Assembly: GCF_000002875.2 (NCBI RefSeq)
Contig: NC_009408.2
Span: forward strand, 286,501 to 350,500
Length of the DNA: 64,000 bases
Reading direction: 5' to 3'
Source: Leishmania infantum JPCM5
Lineage: Eukaryota; Euglenozoa; Kinetoplastea; Trypanosomatida; Trypanosomatidae
In this document: positions 39,502 through 49,023 of the stretch, piece by piece
How the letters are laid out: each line of letters opens with the position of its first letter
Numbering within the stretch: position 1 is the first letter of the stretch
Translations under genes and position numbers: made by a program
Notes under the pieces: generated by a model
The model's database searches: none
The model's input: the letters and a program-made list of their open reading frames with translations, nothing else
What the model was told of the DNA's origin: nothing

Positions 39502-40515
39502 CATCCACCGCGGAGTTGGGGGAGGGCGGGTGATGGCGTGCGACAAGCACCCCTTGGGTCTCTGTGGAGGTGGTAAAAGGGTTTTGCGTTATGGGGGTAA
39601 AGGACTCAAAAGAGTGTGCGGGGAAGCGGCGGGAGCGGCTCCGATGCGCATGTCTGTGCCTGTGCAGGTGTGCGCAAACCCCTGTGCGCCTGTCTCTCTC
39701 CTTGTGCTTGGGCTTGCGTCAGTTGTCGGCGGTGGTGGCGGCGGTGCATTCTCCCCCTCCCCCTCCCTCTCTCCCTCCTGCCCTCTGTGCGAGGGGGAGA
39801 ACGGAGAGAAGACAAGGATTGGCAGAGAAGTGGCAGATGCTCGGAGAGCACATCATACTCGCAAAGCAAAGGAACGTGTGTATGCGTCCGCTAAGCCTTT
39901 TCCAAGGGCGCCAGAGTTGCAGGCGCGTCTCGCGGAGTTAGGGCACGAAGGCTCAAGGCAGTTAAGAAACGGGAAGGAGAATGGAGGGTGATATACGGCG
40001 AAGCGCAGTCGTGTCGTCTGGCCTCACCGTGGCGGCGCCGCAGATGCAGCAACTAGGATTTTCGTGACCCGTTCTCGTGCCCGCTCGCTCTTAGCCCCCT
40101 CGCCGCGACTCTCTCTCTCTCTCCACCCACCCAGCGGTGTTACGCACACAAGCACGGCCCTCTCTCTGTGCATGTATTCTTTCCCCTCTTGTCCTCCTCT
40201 CGCCTCATCACGGCATCCACCAACCTCCCCGTGGCCCAAATCTACGCACACGTGCGCGCACGTGGGCATGCGTGCCAGAGCGGCCTGCGAACACTCAAAG
40301 GAGAGGTGTGGAGGGATCGGTCGCCGAGTACGCTCGAAGGCCTCATTGACGGAGGCGCTGCAGACGACGTGTCAGCGACATCATACAAGTACATACATCG
40401 AAATAGCACGGCAAGAGAGTCACACGCACATACATCTGACGCCCTTGCCACCTCCCTACACTCCCACCCTGCCCACGCCCCCCCCTCCTGAAAGGGCGTC
40501 GATGAAACTGTCAGG
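39502..40515. other. Intergenic spacer
   Basis: About 1 kb. The left part is G-rich (39516-39600), the middle has a C/T-rich tract (39750-39785), and the right end carries the pyrimidine tract and ATGs discussed under the MCM5 upstream ORF. No independent gene is seen. Confidence 0.5.
40441..40514 (+). promoter_or_regulatory. Two candidate trans-splice acceptors before MCM5
   Basis: A pyrimidine tract (CCTCCCTACACTCCCACCCT, then a run of nine C and CTCCT) ends near 40489. The first AG is at 40493-40494. A second, TCAG, is at 40513-40514, leaving a single G before the MCM5 ATG. Use of the first includes the ATG at 40502; use of the second excludes it. Confidence 0.5.
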
Positions 40516-40660
40516 ATGCAGTCAGACCTTGGCACCGTGCACGTCACGAACTTCCACGGCAGCGGCGCGCTGTCTGGTGACGGTTACAATGCCAGCGGCA
40601 GCGTGGATGGCGACAGCGAGGCGGGCACGGACATCCGCCTCCTCGCCAAGGAGTTCGTGA
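40502..40660 (+). other. Overlapping upstream ORF at MCM5
   Basis: An ATG at 40502 opens a 52-codon frame, different from that of MCM5, that ends at a TGA at 40658-40660, 145 bases inside MCM5. If present in the mRNA it would be the first ATG met by the ribosome and should reduce MCM5 translation. It has no protein character of its own. Confidence 0.45.
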
Positions 40661-42921
40661 CTCAGTTTCGCATCCATCACGAGTTCCTATACATGGACAT
40701 GCTGCGGAGCAACTTGTCGGCTGGGCTGCACTACGTGGAGTTCCAGATGCTGCACCTCCAACAGTTCAGCGGCGTCCTCTTTGGAGCGGTGCAGCATAAC
40801 CCCACCCGCGCACTGCCGCTGATGGAACACGCGGTGTGGGAGCTAGCGCAGGAGCGCAAGCTGTTCCCTGCCTACAGTCGCGAGACGACGATTCAGGTGC
40901 AGCTCTTCTGGGGCGTGCCGCCGATGGCGCTGCGCAACCTCGCCCAGGCCGCCGTGGCGCAGCTGGTCAGTGTGAGCGGCATTGTCGTCAAGTCCAGCTC
41001 CACACATGCTCGCTGTGTCCGGGCAGCTATCCAATGCACGAGCTGTCGAAGCAAAGCCTACATCAACGGCGGGCGGTCGATCGATCTGCCGCCGCAGTGC
41101 ATGGAAAACAGCGGCCGCGGTGGGGCCGGTGGTGGCGGAGGTACGTCCTCCAGCAAGTGCCGGCCGAACCCCTACGTGCTTCTGCCAATGGAGTGCGAGT
41201 ACGAGGACCAGCAGATCATCAAGCTGCAGGAGCTGCCCGAGGACGTGCCGACCGGTGAACTGCCGCGACACCTAACGGTGGTTGTGGATCGCTACTTAGT
41301 TGATCGCATCAGCCCTGGCTCCCGCGTCCAGATCGTTGGTGTCGTCTCGGTGCAGGAGAAGCGCGGTGGCTTCGACAGCGCGCGCGGCGGAGGCCGTGGT
41401 CGCGCGGCGGCCGGCTTGCGTGCGCAGTACCTGCGCTGTGTCGGCCTCATGTTCCGCACTACGCAGGATGCCAGCTGCGCGGTGGTGAGCGTGAACCAGA
41501 ACTTCTCCTCTCGTGTGCGATCTCGCTCAACCATGACGTGGCAGCCCGAGGAAGAGGCGTCCTTCAAGGCCTTTGCTAAGCAGGAGGACGTGTTCCAGAA
41601 GCTCTCTGCCAGCATCGACCCCGCCATCTTTGGCCTGGAGGATCAGAAGAAGGCGATTGTGTGCCTCCTGTTCGGCGGCACGCGCAAGCGCATCGGCAGC
41701 AACTTCCTGCGCGGTGACATGAACGTCCTCTTCATTGGTGACCCGTCGACGGCCAAGTCGCAGCTGCTGAAGTTCGTGGAGAAGGTGGCCCCGATCGGCA
41801 TCTACACCTCTGGCAAAGGCAGCAGTGCCGCCGGTCTCACCGCGTCGGTCATCTCGAACGGCAACGGCGACTTTGTGCTCGAGGCGGGGTCGATGGTGCT
41901 GGCAGACGGCGGCGTCGTGTGCATTGACGAGTTTGACAAGATGCGAGAGCAGGATCAGGTGGCCATTCACGAGGCGATGGAGCAGCAGACCATCTCCATT
42001 GCCAAGGCGAATATGACGACCATGCTAAATAGTCGCACGTCGGTGCTGGCGGCTGCGAACCCGACGCTCGGTAGCTACGACCCTCTGCGCTCCAACGAGG
42101 ACCAGATGGACTTCCAGAGCTCCATCCTGTCCCGCTTCGACCTCATCTTTAAGGTGATTGATCCCCGAAACCCGGAGACGGATCAGCGGCTGGCTCACCA
42201 CGTCATCTCGCTCCACAAGAGCGCCAACGGCAGCGGCGGGCGACGCGGCGGTGGTCGTGCGGGTGCGTCCGTCTCCGCTGGTAGTGGCGCGGCGGCTTCT
42301 GCAGCGCAGAATAGCCATGACGAAGTGGTGGAGCGCTGCTTCTTTACGAAATACATCTCCTACGCCCGTGCCACCTGCCGCCCGGTCATCTCAGAGGAGG
42401 CAATGAAGGTGTTACTCGACTTCTACGTTCAGGTGCGCCGAGACGCACATCAGCAAACCCTCGCGACAATTGGCGGCATGAGCAGCGGCAACGGCAGCGC
42501 GGCGGGCGGTGGTAGCTCGAGCAGCAACAAGACGCCTATCATCCAGATCACGGCCCGGCAACTGGAGAGCCTCGTGCGCATTACAGAGTCGCTGGCCCGG
42601 ATGCGGCTTGACGTGCTCGCCAGCCGCAGCGATGCTGAAGAGGCCATCAAGCTCTTTAAAATCGCCACCGTCGACGCCATCAAGAGCGGAGTGGCGGACC
42701 AAATCCTGACGGAGGCCCAGAGTGAGCTTGTCCTGCGCGTGGAGGAGGCGCTGCGCCGCCGCGTCGCACTCGGGGCCACGGTCGAGCATCATCGCCTCTT
42801 GTCGGAGCTCGCACGCATGGGTTTTGACGCCAAACTCGTCGAGCGTGCCTTGTACGCGATGGTGAAGCGGGAGGAGCTGGAGTGGCGCAAGCAGCGCACC
42901 CTGCTGCACCGTGTGAGATGA
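40516..42921 (+). CDS. MCM5: DNA replication licensing factor MCM5
   Basis: This encodes 801 residues. The N-terminal domain carries a C4-type zinc-binding set (CTSCRSK, then QC and KC further on, interrupted by a Gly-rich insert). The stretch KLQELPEDVPTGELPRHL followed by VDRYLVDRISPG is diagnostic of MCM5. The AAA+ core has Walker A GDPSTAKSQ (~409-417), GIYTSGKGSSAAGLTASV (in part), Walker B VCIDEFDKM (~468) and the SRFD arginine finger (~539). A Gly/Ser-rich insert (~575-595) and another (~655-675) are lineage additions. The C-terminal winged helix ends QRTLLHRVR. It is a subunit of the MCM2-7 replicative helicase in the nucleus. The start is ATG at 40516, matching the family N-terminus in length; an out-of-frame ATG lies 14 bases upstream. 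Confidence 0.97.
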   Translation: MQSDLGTVHVTNFHGSGALSGDGYNASGSVDGDSEAGTDIRLLAKEFVTQFRIHHEFLYMDMLRSNLSAGLHYVEFQMLHLQQFSGVLFGAVQHNPTRALPLMEHAVWELAQERKLFPAYSRETTIQVQLFWGVPPMALRNLAQAAVAQLVSVSGIVVKSSSTHARCVRAAIQCTSCRSKAYINGGRSIDLPPQCMENSGRGGAGGGGGTSSSKCRPNPYVLLPMECEYEDQQIIKLQELPEDVPTGELPRHLTVVVDRYLVDRISPGSRVQIVGVVSVQEKRGGFDSARGGGRGRAAAGLRAQYLRCVGLMFRTTQDASCAVVSVNQNFSSRVRSRSTMTWQPEEEASFKAFAKQEDVFQKLSASIDPAIFGLEDQKKAIVCLLFGGTRKRIGSNFLRGDMNVLFIGDPSTAKSQLLKFVEKVAPIGIYTSGKGSSAAGLTASVISNGNGDFVLEAGSMVLADGGVVCIDEFDKMREQDQVAIHEAMEQQTISIAKANMTTMLNSRTSVLAAANPTLGSYDPLRSNEDQMDFQSSILSRFDLIFKVIDPRNPETDQRLAHHVISLHKSANGSGGRRGGGRAGASVSAGSGAAASAAQNSHDEVVERCFFTKYISYARATCRPVISEEAMKVLLDFYVQVRRDAHQQTLATIGGMSSGNGSAAGGGSSSSNKTPIIQITARQLESLVRITESLARMRLDVLASRSDAEEAIKLFKIATVDAIKSGVADQILTEAQSELVLRVEEALRRRVALGATVEHHRLLSELARMGFDAKLVERALYAMVKREELEWRKQRTLLHRVR

Positions 42922-43428
42922 CGCTGATTCGAAAGGTCTTGCAGCAGCATGCATGGACGGTGGCACCCGCGTGTGTCTCTGTGCACCGCTTTTTTTTATT
43001 TGGTGTTTTGCTCCTTCACCTCGCCTCCTCCCCCTTTCATAGACTCCCGAGGCGCCGGTCCTCGCCCAACACCCAACGCAGAAAAAGCTTAAATCGTCTT
43101 CTCCCCTCGGACGGTCATCGTCGCCATGGCCTGCGTTCTCCACCGCCGACCTTGCCTCTCGTTCATTCCCTCCCCCTCGTCTCCGCAATGCTTATCAGCA
43201 CCGCCGCCAATGACCTGCCTTCCTTTTCGTCGTTGCACGCTCCTTCTTCCACCCCACCCCAAGGTCACCCTCTCGTTGCGCACAGCATACACGTGCGTGT
43301 CTGCTGTGCTCGACGCGCAGGAAGCGGATTCTCAGCCGACGTCGACGGCTGCCTCATCGGCAGCGCACGCTTCATCGCACCGGACCGCAGCAGCCTCGAC
43401 AGCTGGCTGTATCAGCGGCTGAAACCTG
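42922..43428. other. Intergenic spacer
   Basis: About 0.5 kb with T8 at 42990-42997, C/T-rich sequence (43008-43040, 43230-43262) and no gene. Candidate acceptor AGs follow the tract around 43318-43321 (CGCAG). Confidence 0.5.
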
Positions 43429-44829
43429 ATGGTCACGAGCGCCAAAGCCGAGCCACCCATGAAGAAGCCCAGGCTCGACCCAGAGAAGAGCGCAGCGGCG
43501 CCCTGCAATTCTGAGGCAGCGACAACGGCAGCTGCCGCAGTCGACTTCGATGTCATTCCCACAAGCAATGCCCTTCTGAGTGCGCGACTCCAAAGAGAAC
43601 TGAAATCCTTATGGAGTGCGAGTGCTCCTGCCACAGCGGCGCCTTCAGACACCGGCGGGCCGTCGATGGATCACGGCACACCACCCAAGCCCGCTGATGT
43701 GGCCTCCGTTGTGCCGTCCTTCAAGGTCGGCACGCTTGAGATGTACCGCCGCTTCCCGGAGGCCTACGATATGCTCATGGCCCACCACAACTGCACTGCC
43801 GTGCGCCACACACTGCTGAAGGACGTGCTGGGCCGCATTGCTCGTACGGCAGGTGCAGCAGTCGTACCAGCGGATGCTGCCGCGGACGCTGCGGGGCAGC
43901 GCACGCCGCCGTGGGTGCGCGTGGCAGACTTTGGGTGCGGCACAGGACGCATCGAAAGCATGGTGGCGCAGCACCCCGCCGTTCAGGCCATCTACGCGTA
44001 CGACAGCGAGGTGTCGATGCTGCGGCGCTGTCTGGTAAACACCGTGCGGAGTGCTGCTCAGTCCGGGCACTACCGCTCCGTGAGTCTCCTACCCGTGGCC
44101 GCGTCGGCAGAGAAGAGAAGCGAAATCAACGCTGCCAGCTCCCCCTCGCACGCGCTGCCGTCACCGCCTGCGTTGCTGTGCGGTGGGGACGAGAGCGAGG
44201 CGACGAAATCGGCAGCAGCAGCAGCGTTACAGTTGTGCATCCGTCCTGTACCGTTCCGGGCAATTCAGGCAGGCTTTCTCACGCAGACACGACACCCCCG
44301 CTGCTCCCTCGTTGTTTGCGCGTGGTCTCTCTCCTACGTTATGCGAATGCAGTGGGGCGAGGATCACTGGCACGCCGCCGTAGACACGGTTGTGCAGTCA
44401 CTGCTGAACCTGCTCGACAACACGCGCTCGGATGCGGCGGTGGTCATACTAGAGACCCTGGGCAACGGCTCTGCAGAGCCGACGCGGCAGAGCACGTACA
44501 CGCAGCGGCTGGAAGAGTGCTTCGGGTTCACACGGACGTGGGTGCGCACGGACTACGAGTTCAAGAGTAAGGCCGACGCGGAACGCATGGTGCGCTTCTT
44601 CTTTGGCGAAAAGATGCTGGCGAAGCTCACCTCAGAAAACGTTGGTAGTGGAGCAGGCGAGCATGGCGCCACTGACGGCGCGGAGAGTGGTGGTGGTTGT
44701 CGCCTCATGGAGTGCACAGGCATTTGGACTTACTGGAAGGCGCGAGAGTCGCCAACGGAGCCGTTCAGGGAGTCACTGGAATTGTCTCGCTCGTGGCTGG
44801 CACACAGACACACACAGACACACACGTAG
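43429..44829 (+). CDS. SAM-dependent methyltransferase (class I)
   Basis: This encodes 466 residues. Residues ~100-135 (FKVGTLEMYRRFPEAYDMLMAHH) precede a Rossmann methyltransferase core: motif I VADFGCGTGRIE (D167), the acidic strand end IYAYDSE (ribose-binding), and the later strand LVVCAWSLSYVM with ILETLGNG. A Ser/Ala-rich insert divides the core. It lacks an obvious membrane or targeting signal; a Lys/Pro-rich MKKPRLD stretch near residue 12 could be a nuclear signal. The substrate cannot be assigned; the short motif set allows a small molecule, protein or RNA. The last eight codons (HRHTQTHT) and the stop come from a CA-type repeat, so the C-terminus may vary between strains. Confidence 0.75.
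   Translation: MVTSAKAEPPMKKPRLDPEKSAAAPCNSEAATTAAAAVDFDVIPTSNALLSARLQRELKSLWSASAPATAAPSDTGGPSMDHGTPPKPADVASVVPSFKVGTLEMYRRFPEAYDMLMAHHNCTAVRHTLLKDVLGRIARTAGAAVVPADAAADAAGQRTPPWVRVADFGCGTGRIESMVAQHPAVQAIYAYDSEVSMLRRCLVNTVRSAAQSGHYRSVSLLPVAASAEKRSEINAASSPSHALPSPPALLCGGDESEATKSAAAAALQLCIRPVPFRAIQAGFLTQTRHPRCSLVVCAWSLSYVMRMQWGEDHWHAAVDTVVQSLLNLLDNTRSDAAVVILETLGNGSAEPTRQSTYTQRLEECFGFTRTWVRTDYEFKSKADAERMVRFFFGEKMLAKLTSENVGSGAGEHGATDGAESGGGCRLMECTGIWTYWKARESPTEPFRESLELSRSWLAHRHTQTHT
44800..44826. repeat. CA-type microsatellite at the 3' end of a coding region
   Basis: The CACACAGA-type repeat encodes the C-terminal His/Thr/Gln residues of the methyltransferase and ends directly at its TAG stop. 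Confidence 0.8.
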
Positions 44830-45425
44830 CGCAGCTCTCCCCTGCCCCGTATGAGAACTCTCGAGTAACGCGTCTCTGGAGCACGTGCTAGCAAACGTTC
44901 GCACTCGCAACAGCCACACCTCGACGCGCACTAAACCCCCCTCTCACCGCCGCCTATCCCGTTACCCCCCCCCCTTCACAAACTTCGCGCAGCACAGCTG
45001 CGCCGTTTTTGTGGTTCTCTCGCGTCTGTGGAACTTGAGTCTGCGCCTCGCTCACGCGAAAGTGCCGATGATGGGAAGGAGGGGAGTATCGACAGCCATG
45101 CTCGATGTCTGCCTCGGCAGCAGCAGATGCATATTCGACTCACCAAGCACGCCCTGCGCTGTGCATCTGATTGGACGGATCATTACATGGCCCCCACCCC
45201 CTACTTCCCCGCCTCTCTCTCCCACCCTGCTTCTCTTCGTCGTTGTTCGCCCTCGTCACGCTGTGAGCTCTGCGCATCGCTTCACACGCGCACGCGCACA
45301 CGCAGAGCCGCGAAAGGAGGGCCGCCGTAAAGCAGCGGTGCATCTCCGTCGACGTGAGGCTGTCCAAGTTCTCCTCGTCCTCCCTCCTGCCAACAAAGGT
45401 TCCCAGTCGCCAATCTCGCCCCGGG
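44830..45425. other. Intergenic spacer
   Basis: About 0.6 kb. Contains a run of nine C followed by TTCAC (44967 onward) and a pyrimidine-rich tract (45188-45245), with AG at 45304-45305 (CGCAG) as a candidate acceptor. No gene is seen. Confidence 0.5.
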
Positions 45426-48251
45426 ATGAAGCTCCTGCACTCCAAGTCGACCGCGGAGCCGATTCTCGCCGTCACGGCGTGTCCGTGCGCGAACCTCTTC
45501 GGCCTCGTCACGCAGAGCGCCGTCGCTGTCTACCGCTCCACTACGCTCACCACAGTCTTCAGCTTCTCTCTGAAGCCCTTCCAGTCCGTGCTAAAGGGCA
45601 GTGGCGATGATGGGGAGAGGCGCAACGGCAACTCCGTCTGCTGCTGCTGGTCGCCATCGGGACGCCTGTTCACCCTTGCACTGCCGTCGGGGCTGCTGCT
45701 CGTGCTGGATGTGGAGGGTGGCGCCTTGGTGCGCTTCCTCACCCCTGGTGGCACGGCCCCTGCAAGCGGCGACGGCGCTGGCGGCTCCAGCTCGACCCCC
45801 GCCTTGGCGAGTGTGCCGCGAGTCCCCACAACGCTCCCGCCTGGCCGCCCTGTGCTCGCCATGGGCTGGTGTGCGGTGCACTCACTCTCCTCCAGACACG
45901 TTAGCGCCATGCATGTGGACGTGCAGACACGGTGCCTGCCGGTCCGAACCGGCGTGACGGCTGCGTTGCTCGACGAAGTTGCTCAAGGATCCCCCCTTTC
46001 TCTCCTCGGCGCGGGGGACGCTGCCCATCTGCTCTCCTCAACTGCAGTGATGAGCGGCGGATACCCTGCTGATGCGAGAAGCGGCAGCAGATCCGTGTCG
46101 CTGCTCATGGTTCTTGGCTGCGACGGTGCTCTTCGTTGCCTGATCGGCGGTCTGTACGAGGTGCGACGTCTAGCACTGTCGCTGCCGCCGGGCTTCCCCG
46201 CCCGGCCTGACAGCGGGCCCAGCGGCCGCGTGGCCTCCTGGGAGGATGTCGTCGTTGAAGACATGCAAGTGCGTCAGTGCACTATGCCTAGTGCGACTTT
46301 GGGTGGTAGACAGACACGCGCACAGAGAAGAACTGGGCCACCCGACTGGGTATGCTTTGGTGAGTCGGCCGCGAACGGCGTCCGTCCTGCCGTGGCGCAG
46401 CAGCACCGCCTGTACCTGACCGCTACGGGCGCGTCATCGAGTGGTCCCGCAGCACATTCGCTATGGGAGGTGGACTTGCACGACAACCTCTCCGCCCTGG
46501 CCGCTCCACATTGGCTTGCATTGTGCTACGTGCGCGAGTGCACCCGCATCACGCGCGAGATGTACGAGAAGGTCGCTCACGAGTGGCATGCAGTGCTGCG
46601 GGGTCGGCTCTGGGCACACCTCGGCCTCCCTGCTGTCGCCCCTCTTCTCTCCTCCGCCGTCCTGGCGCAACTCACGGAGCCGGATCCCTTGGCACTCTAC
46701 AAATACGCGAAGCAGCAGCTCAGGCGCACCGCCGTGACGGAGGATCTCGAGGTTATGGCTACGGCAGTGCAGCGCGCAACTTACGAAATCACGCACGTGT
46801 GCTACCGGTGTTGTGAGGTCGCCATGGCGTACGCCGCACACCTCCGCGAGCCGGACACGGTTACGCAGCACATTGGCGCGCTGCGGCGGCTTTGCGAGTC
46901 GTTTCTGCGACACGTCACGAGGGAGGCGGAGGGCGCGCGTGACTTGGCGCTGTGGGTGCTGCAGCAGTCGCGTCACTGGGGGCGCGGCTCCCGCTTCGCC
47001 ATGGGTGCGGCGGATGAGCGAGCACTGGAGGAGGCGGAAGAGGATCAGCAGGAGAGGTCGTCGGCGGTGTCGTCGCCGTCTACTGCAGCGGCTGACATGG
47101 CCCGCCCACCGTCGTCGCGACAGCCACCGTCCGTGTTGGACGAAGTCCCGCTTAGTGCGACGCGCCAGCCGGCCTTATTGAGCTACCTTTCGTCCATTGC
47201 TACGCAAGAGACCCACCCGGATGGCGATCCAGTGATTCACCTCTGCGCACAGCTTGCCATCCGCGTGCAGGACTGCGCACCGTTGCCGGCGTCGATCATG
47301 GCTTCTCTTCCAGTCCGCGTTGTGTTGTCGGGTGCGCAAGATACCGGCGCCGCCTCCGCCTCAACAGCGTCGCAGCTCCTGTGCTGTGTAGTGGAAGGGG
47401 TCGAAGAGGACGAGCAAGGACGCTGCCTCGACGAGGATGACGACGAGGAGAAGAGCTTTACTGCTGCCTCCGGCAACGGCGGTGGCGGGGGTGGTGACGG
47501 AGACGGGGCGGCGAAAGGCTATTACCCGCTGTACGAAACGGGTCTGGAAGACGTCGCATTCGGTGAACGCAATCTTGATGTGGCACGCGACGAGTGCGGC
47601 TGCGCGCTCATCACGGAAGGGGCCCACGTGCATGTGTTGCGCTCCACTGCCGCGACGACCAATACAATCCAGGCTCTGCAGATCGGCACATACAAGCTGG
47701 TGGTGCGCCGCGACAGTGATTGTGGAGACGACAACGCCGCCGACTCACCCGCAGCTTCCGGTTCTGTGCTGGAGGCATCCCTTAAGGTAGACGTGGACGT
47801 GAATCTCATCACATCTCGCCTCAAGGCGGAGCTGGCAGGCAAGCACGGCTGTGCAATACCTTGTGTCTACAGCGCCACATGGTACGGCTACCTTGAAGAG
47901 GATCGGCACATTGTGGTCTGTCAGCCAAACACCGTCACTGCTGGCCGCTCTGCCGGATCTGATGCCTGGTGCAGGTCGACTGCGCCGGCAACGTTCTTTG
48001 TCGCCACCGTCGACGGCGGTGGCCGCCTGTTGATGGTTGATGAGGAAGAGCACGACGGCGACAACGCCGATGGCGACGATGCGGCGGACTCTTCGGCGGC
48101 CGCAGCGTCGTCGGCGCGAGCCGCTCTGTGTGAGGTGACCGGGATGGAGGGCGTGCCGCTGCGCGTGAGCATGAGTCGTGCCCGCAGCTTCTGCGTCATC
48201 GTCGGTGTCGCCAAGTACGTTGTCCTCTCCCTCTACGATGACGACTACTGA
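45426..48251 (+). CDS. Probable anaphase-promoting complex subunit 4 (APC4)
   Basis: This encodes 941 residues from the first ATG (the frame extends upstream only to a GTG). The N-terminus looks like an APC4-type WD40 propeller: NLFGLVTQSAVAVYRS, then CCWSPSGRLFTLALPSGLLLVLDVEGG, the same order as the LIAL/VYR and W-x-P-DGKLLA-x-x-x-x-DG blocks of APC4. Residues ~365-520 are helical (MYEKVAHEWHAVLRGRLW; DPLALYKYAKQQLRRTAV), like the APC4 long helical domain inserted in the propeller. The C-terminal half is acidic with Gly- and Ser-rich inserts and further short strands, ending in AKYVVLSLYDDDY. APC4 is a scaffold of the nuclear ubiquitin ligase that triggers anaphase. Resemblance is moderate and a different WD40 scaffold cannot be excluded. 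Confidence 0.58.
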   Translation: MKLLHSKSTAEPILAVTACPCANLFGLVTQSAVAVYRSTTLTTVFSFSLKPFQSVLKGSGDDGERRNGNSVCCCWSPSGRLFTLALPSGLLLVLDVEGGALVRFLTPGGTAPASGDGAGGSSSTPALASVPRVPTTLPPGRPVLAMGWCAVHSLSSRHVSAMHVDVQTRCLPVRTGVTAALLDEVAQGSPLSLLGAGDAAHLLSSTAVMSGGYPADARSGSRSVSLLMVLGCDGALRCLIGGLYEVRRLALSLPPGFPARPDSGPSGRVASWEDVVVEDMQVRQCTMPSATLGGRQTRAQRRTGPPDWVCFGESAANGVRPAVAQQHRLYLTATGASSSGPAAHSLWEVDLHDNLSALAAPHWLALCYVRECTRITREMYEKVAHEWHAVLRGRLWAHLGLPAVAPLLSSAVLAQLTEPDPLALYKYAKQQLRRTAVTEDLEVMATAVQRATYEITHVCYRCCEVAMAYAAHLREPDTVTQHIGALRRLCESFLRHVTREAEGARDLALWVLQQSRHWGRGSRFAMGAADERALEEAEEDQQERSSAVSSPSTAAADMARPPSSRQPPSVLDEVPLSATRQPALLSYLSSIATQETHPDGDPVIHLCAQLAIRVQDCAPLPASIMASLPVRVVLSGAQDTGAASASTASQLLCCVVEGVEEDEQGRCLDEDDDEEKSFTAASGNGGGGGGDGDGAAKGYYPLYETGLEDVAFGERNLDVARDECGCALITEGAHVHVLRSTAATTNTIQALQIGTYKLVVRRDSDCGDDNAADSPAASGSVLEASLKVDVDVNLITSRLKAELAGKHGCAIPCVYSATWYGYLEEDRHIVVCQPNTVTAGRSAGSDAWCRSTAPATFFVATVDGGGRLLMVDEEEHDGDNADGDDAADSSAAAASSARAALCEVTGMEGVPLRVSMSRARSFCVIVGVAKYVVLSLYDDDY

Positions 48252-49023
48252 GGAACGAGCGGGAAGGAGAGGTGCGGCAGACTCCGTTCGTGCCCCCGTC
48301 GCTCTGCGCATCCCGCTGCGGTTCCCTCGAATCACACCGGCAGCCATGCAAGCGCGAAATCCCCGCACATAGACGCGCCCCCGCGAAAGCACTACTATTA
48401 CGCGAGCTGAGGCAGGGGCCTTATCAGGTTCATCATAGACTAGATGCGCGCCACATACTCAGCAGAAGGAAAGAGCCCATGAGGAGGAAGGGGGCGAGGG
48501 CCTTCAAAGACACGGTCGCTCTCATACCCTCCTTGATACGCGCCAGGTGGACAACCATCCGTCCTTTCTTACATGACCACGCTGCGTATACACTACTGCC
48601 CACACACACAGATGCAGAGGAGGAAAGGAAAGAGACTAGGTGAAGGCAGCCTCGTCATCGCCCTCGCCACACTCCTCCCCGCGTGCCGTGCTTACCCTTC
48701 CCCCTTCTTTGTCGCTGCGTCTTCTCCATGCACTCGAGGGCGCAGTGGAAGGGGTAGCGTGCAAAAGCCCGGCACGGTGTACCGCCACGGACACAGTTAG
48801 CGGGCAGTGCACACCGTGGGCATCCATATGCACGCTCGCTTGCCCACAGCATGCCCTCCCTCGCCCCTCCTCCAAGCTCCGTCTGACCCCCACTGCCGAT
48901 GCCGCATGGTTCGCATATCTTCTCTCGTCCTCACCGCCCCCCCCCCGGCTCCTCTCCCTCCCTCCTAACGTCTGATATCATTGCAACACGCTCACATGCA
49001 CTAAGATGAGCAACATCTACTGA
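48252..49023. other. Intergenic spacer
   Basis: About 0.8 kb with pyrimidine-rich sequence (48660-48720, 48862-48966, including a run of nine C) before the next gene. A five-codon upstream ORF (49006-49023) abuts the next start. No other gene is seen. Confidence 0.5.
49006..49023 (+). other. Five-codon upstream ORF abutting the next start
   Basis: ATG AGC AAC ATC TAC TGA is followed immediately, in the same frame, by the ATG at 49024. Candidate acceptor AGs lie just before it (49004-49005) and inside it (49009-49010), so its presence in the mRNA depends on the acceptor used. Confidence 0.4.
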
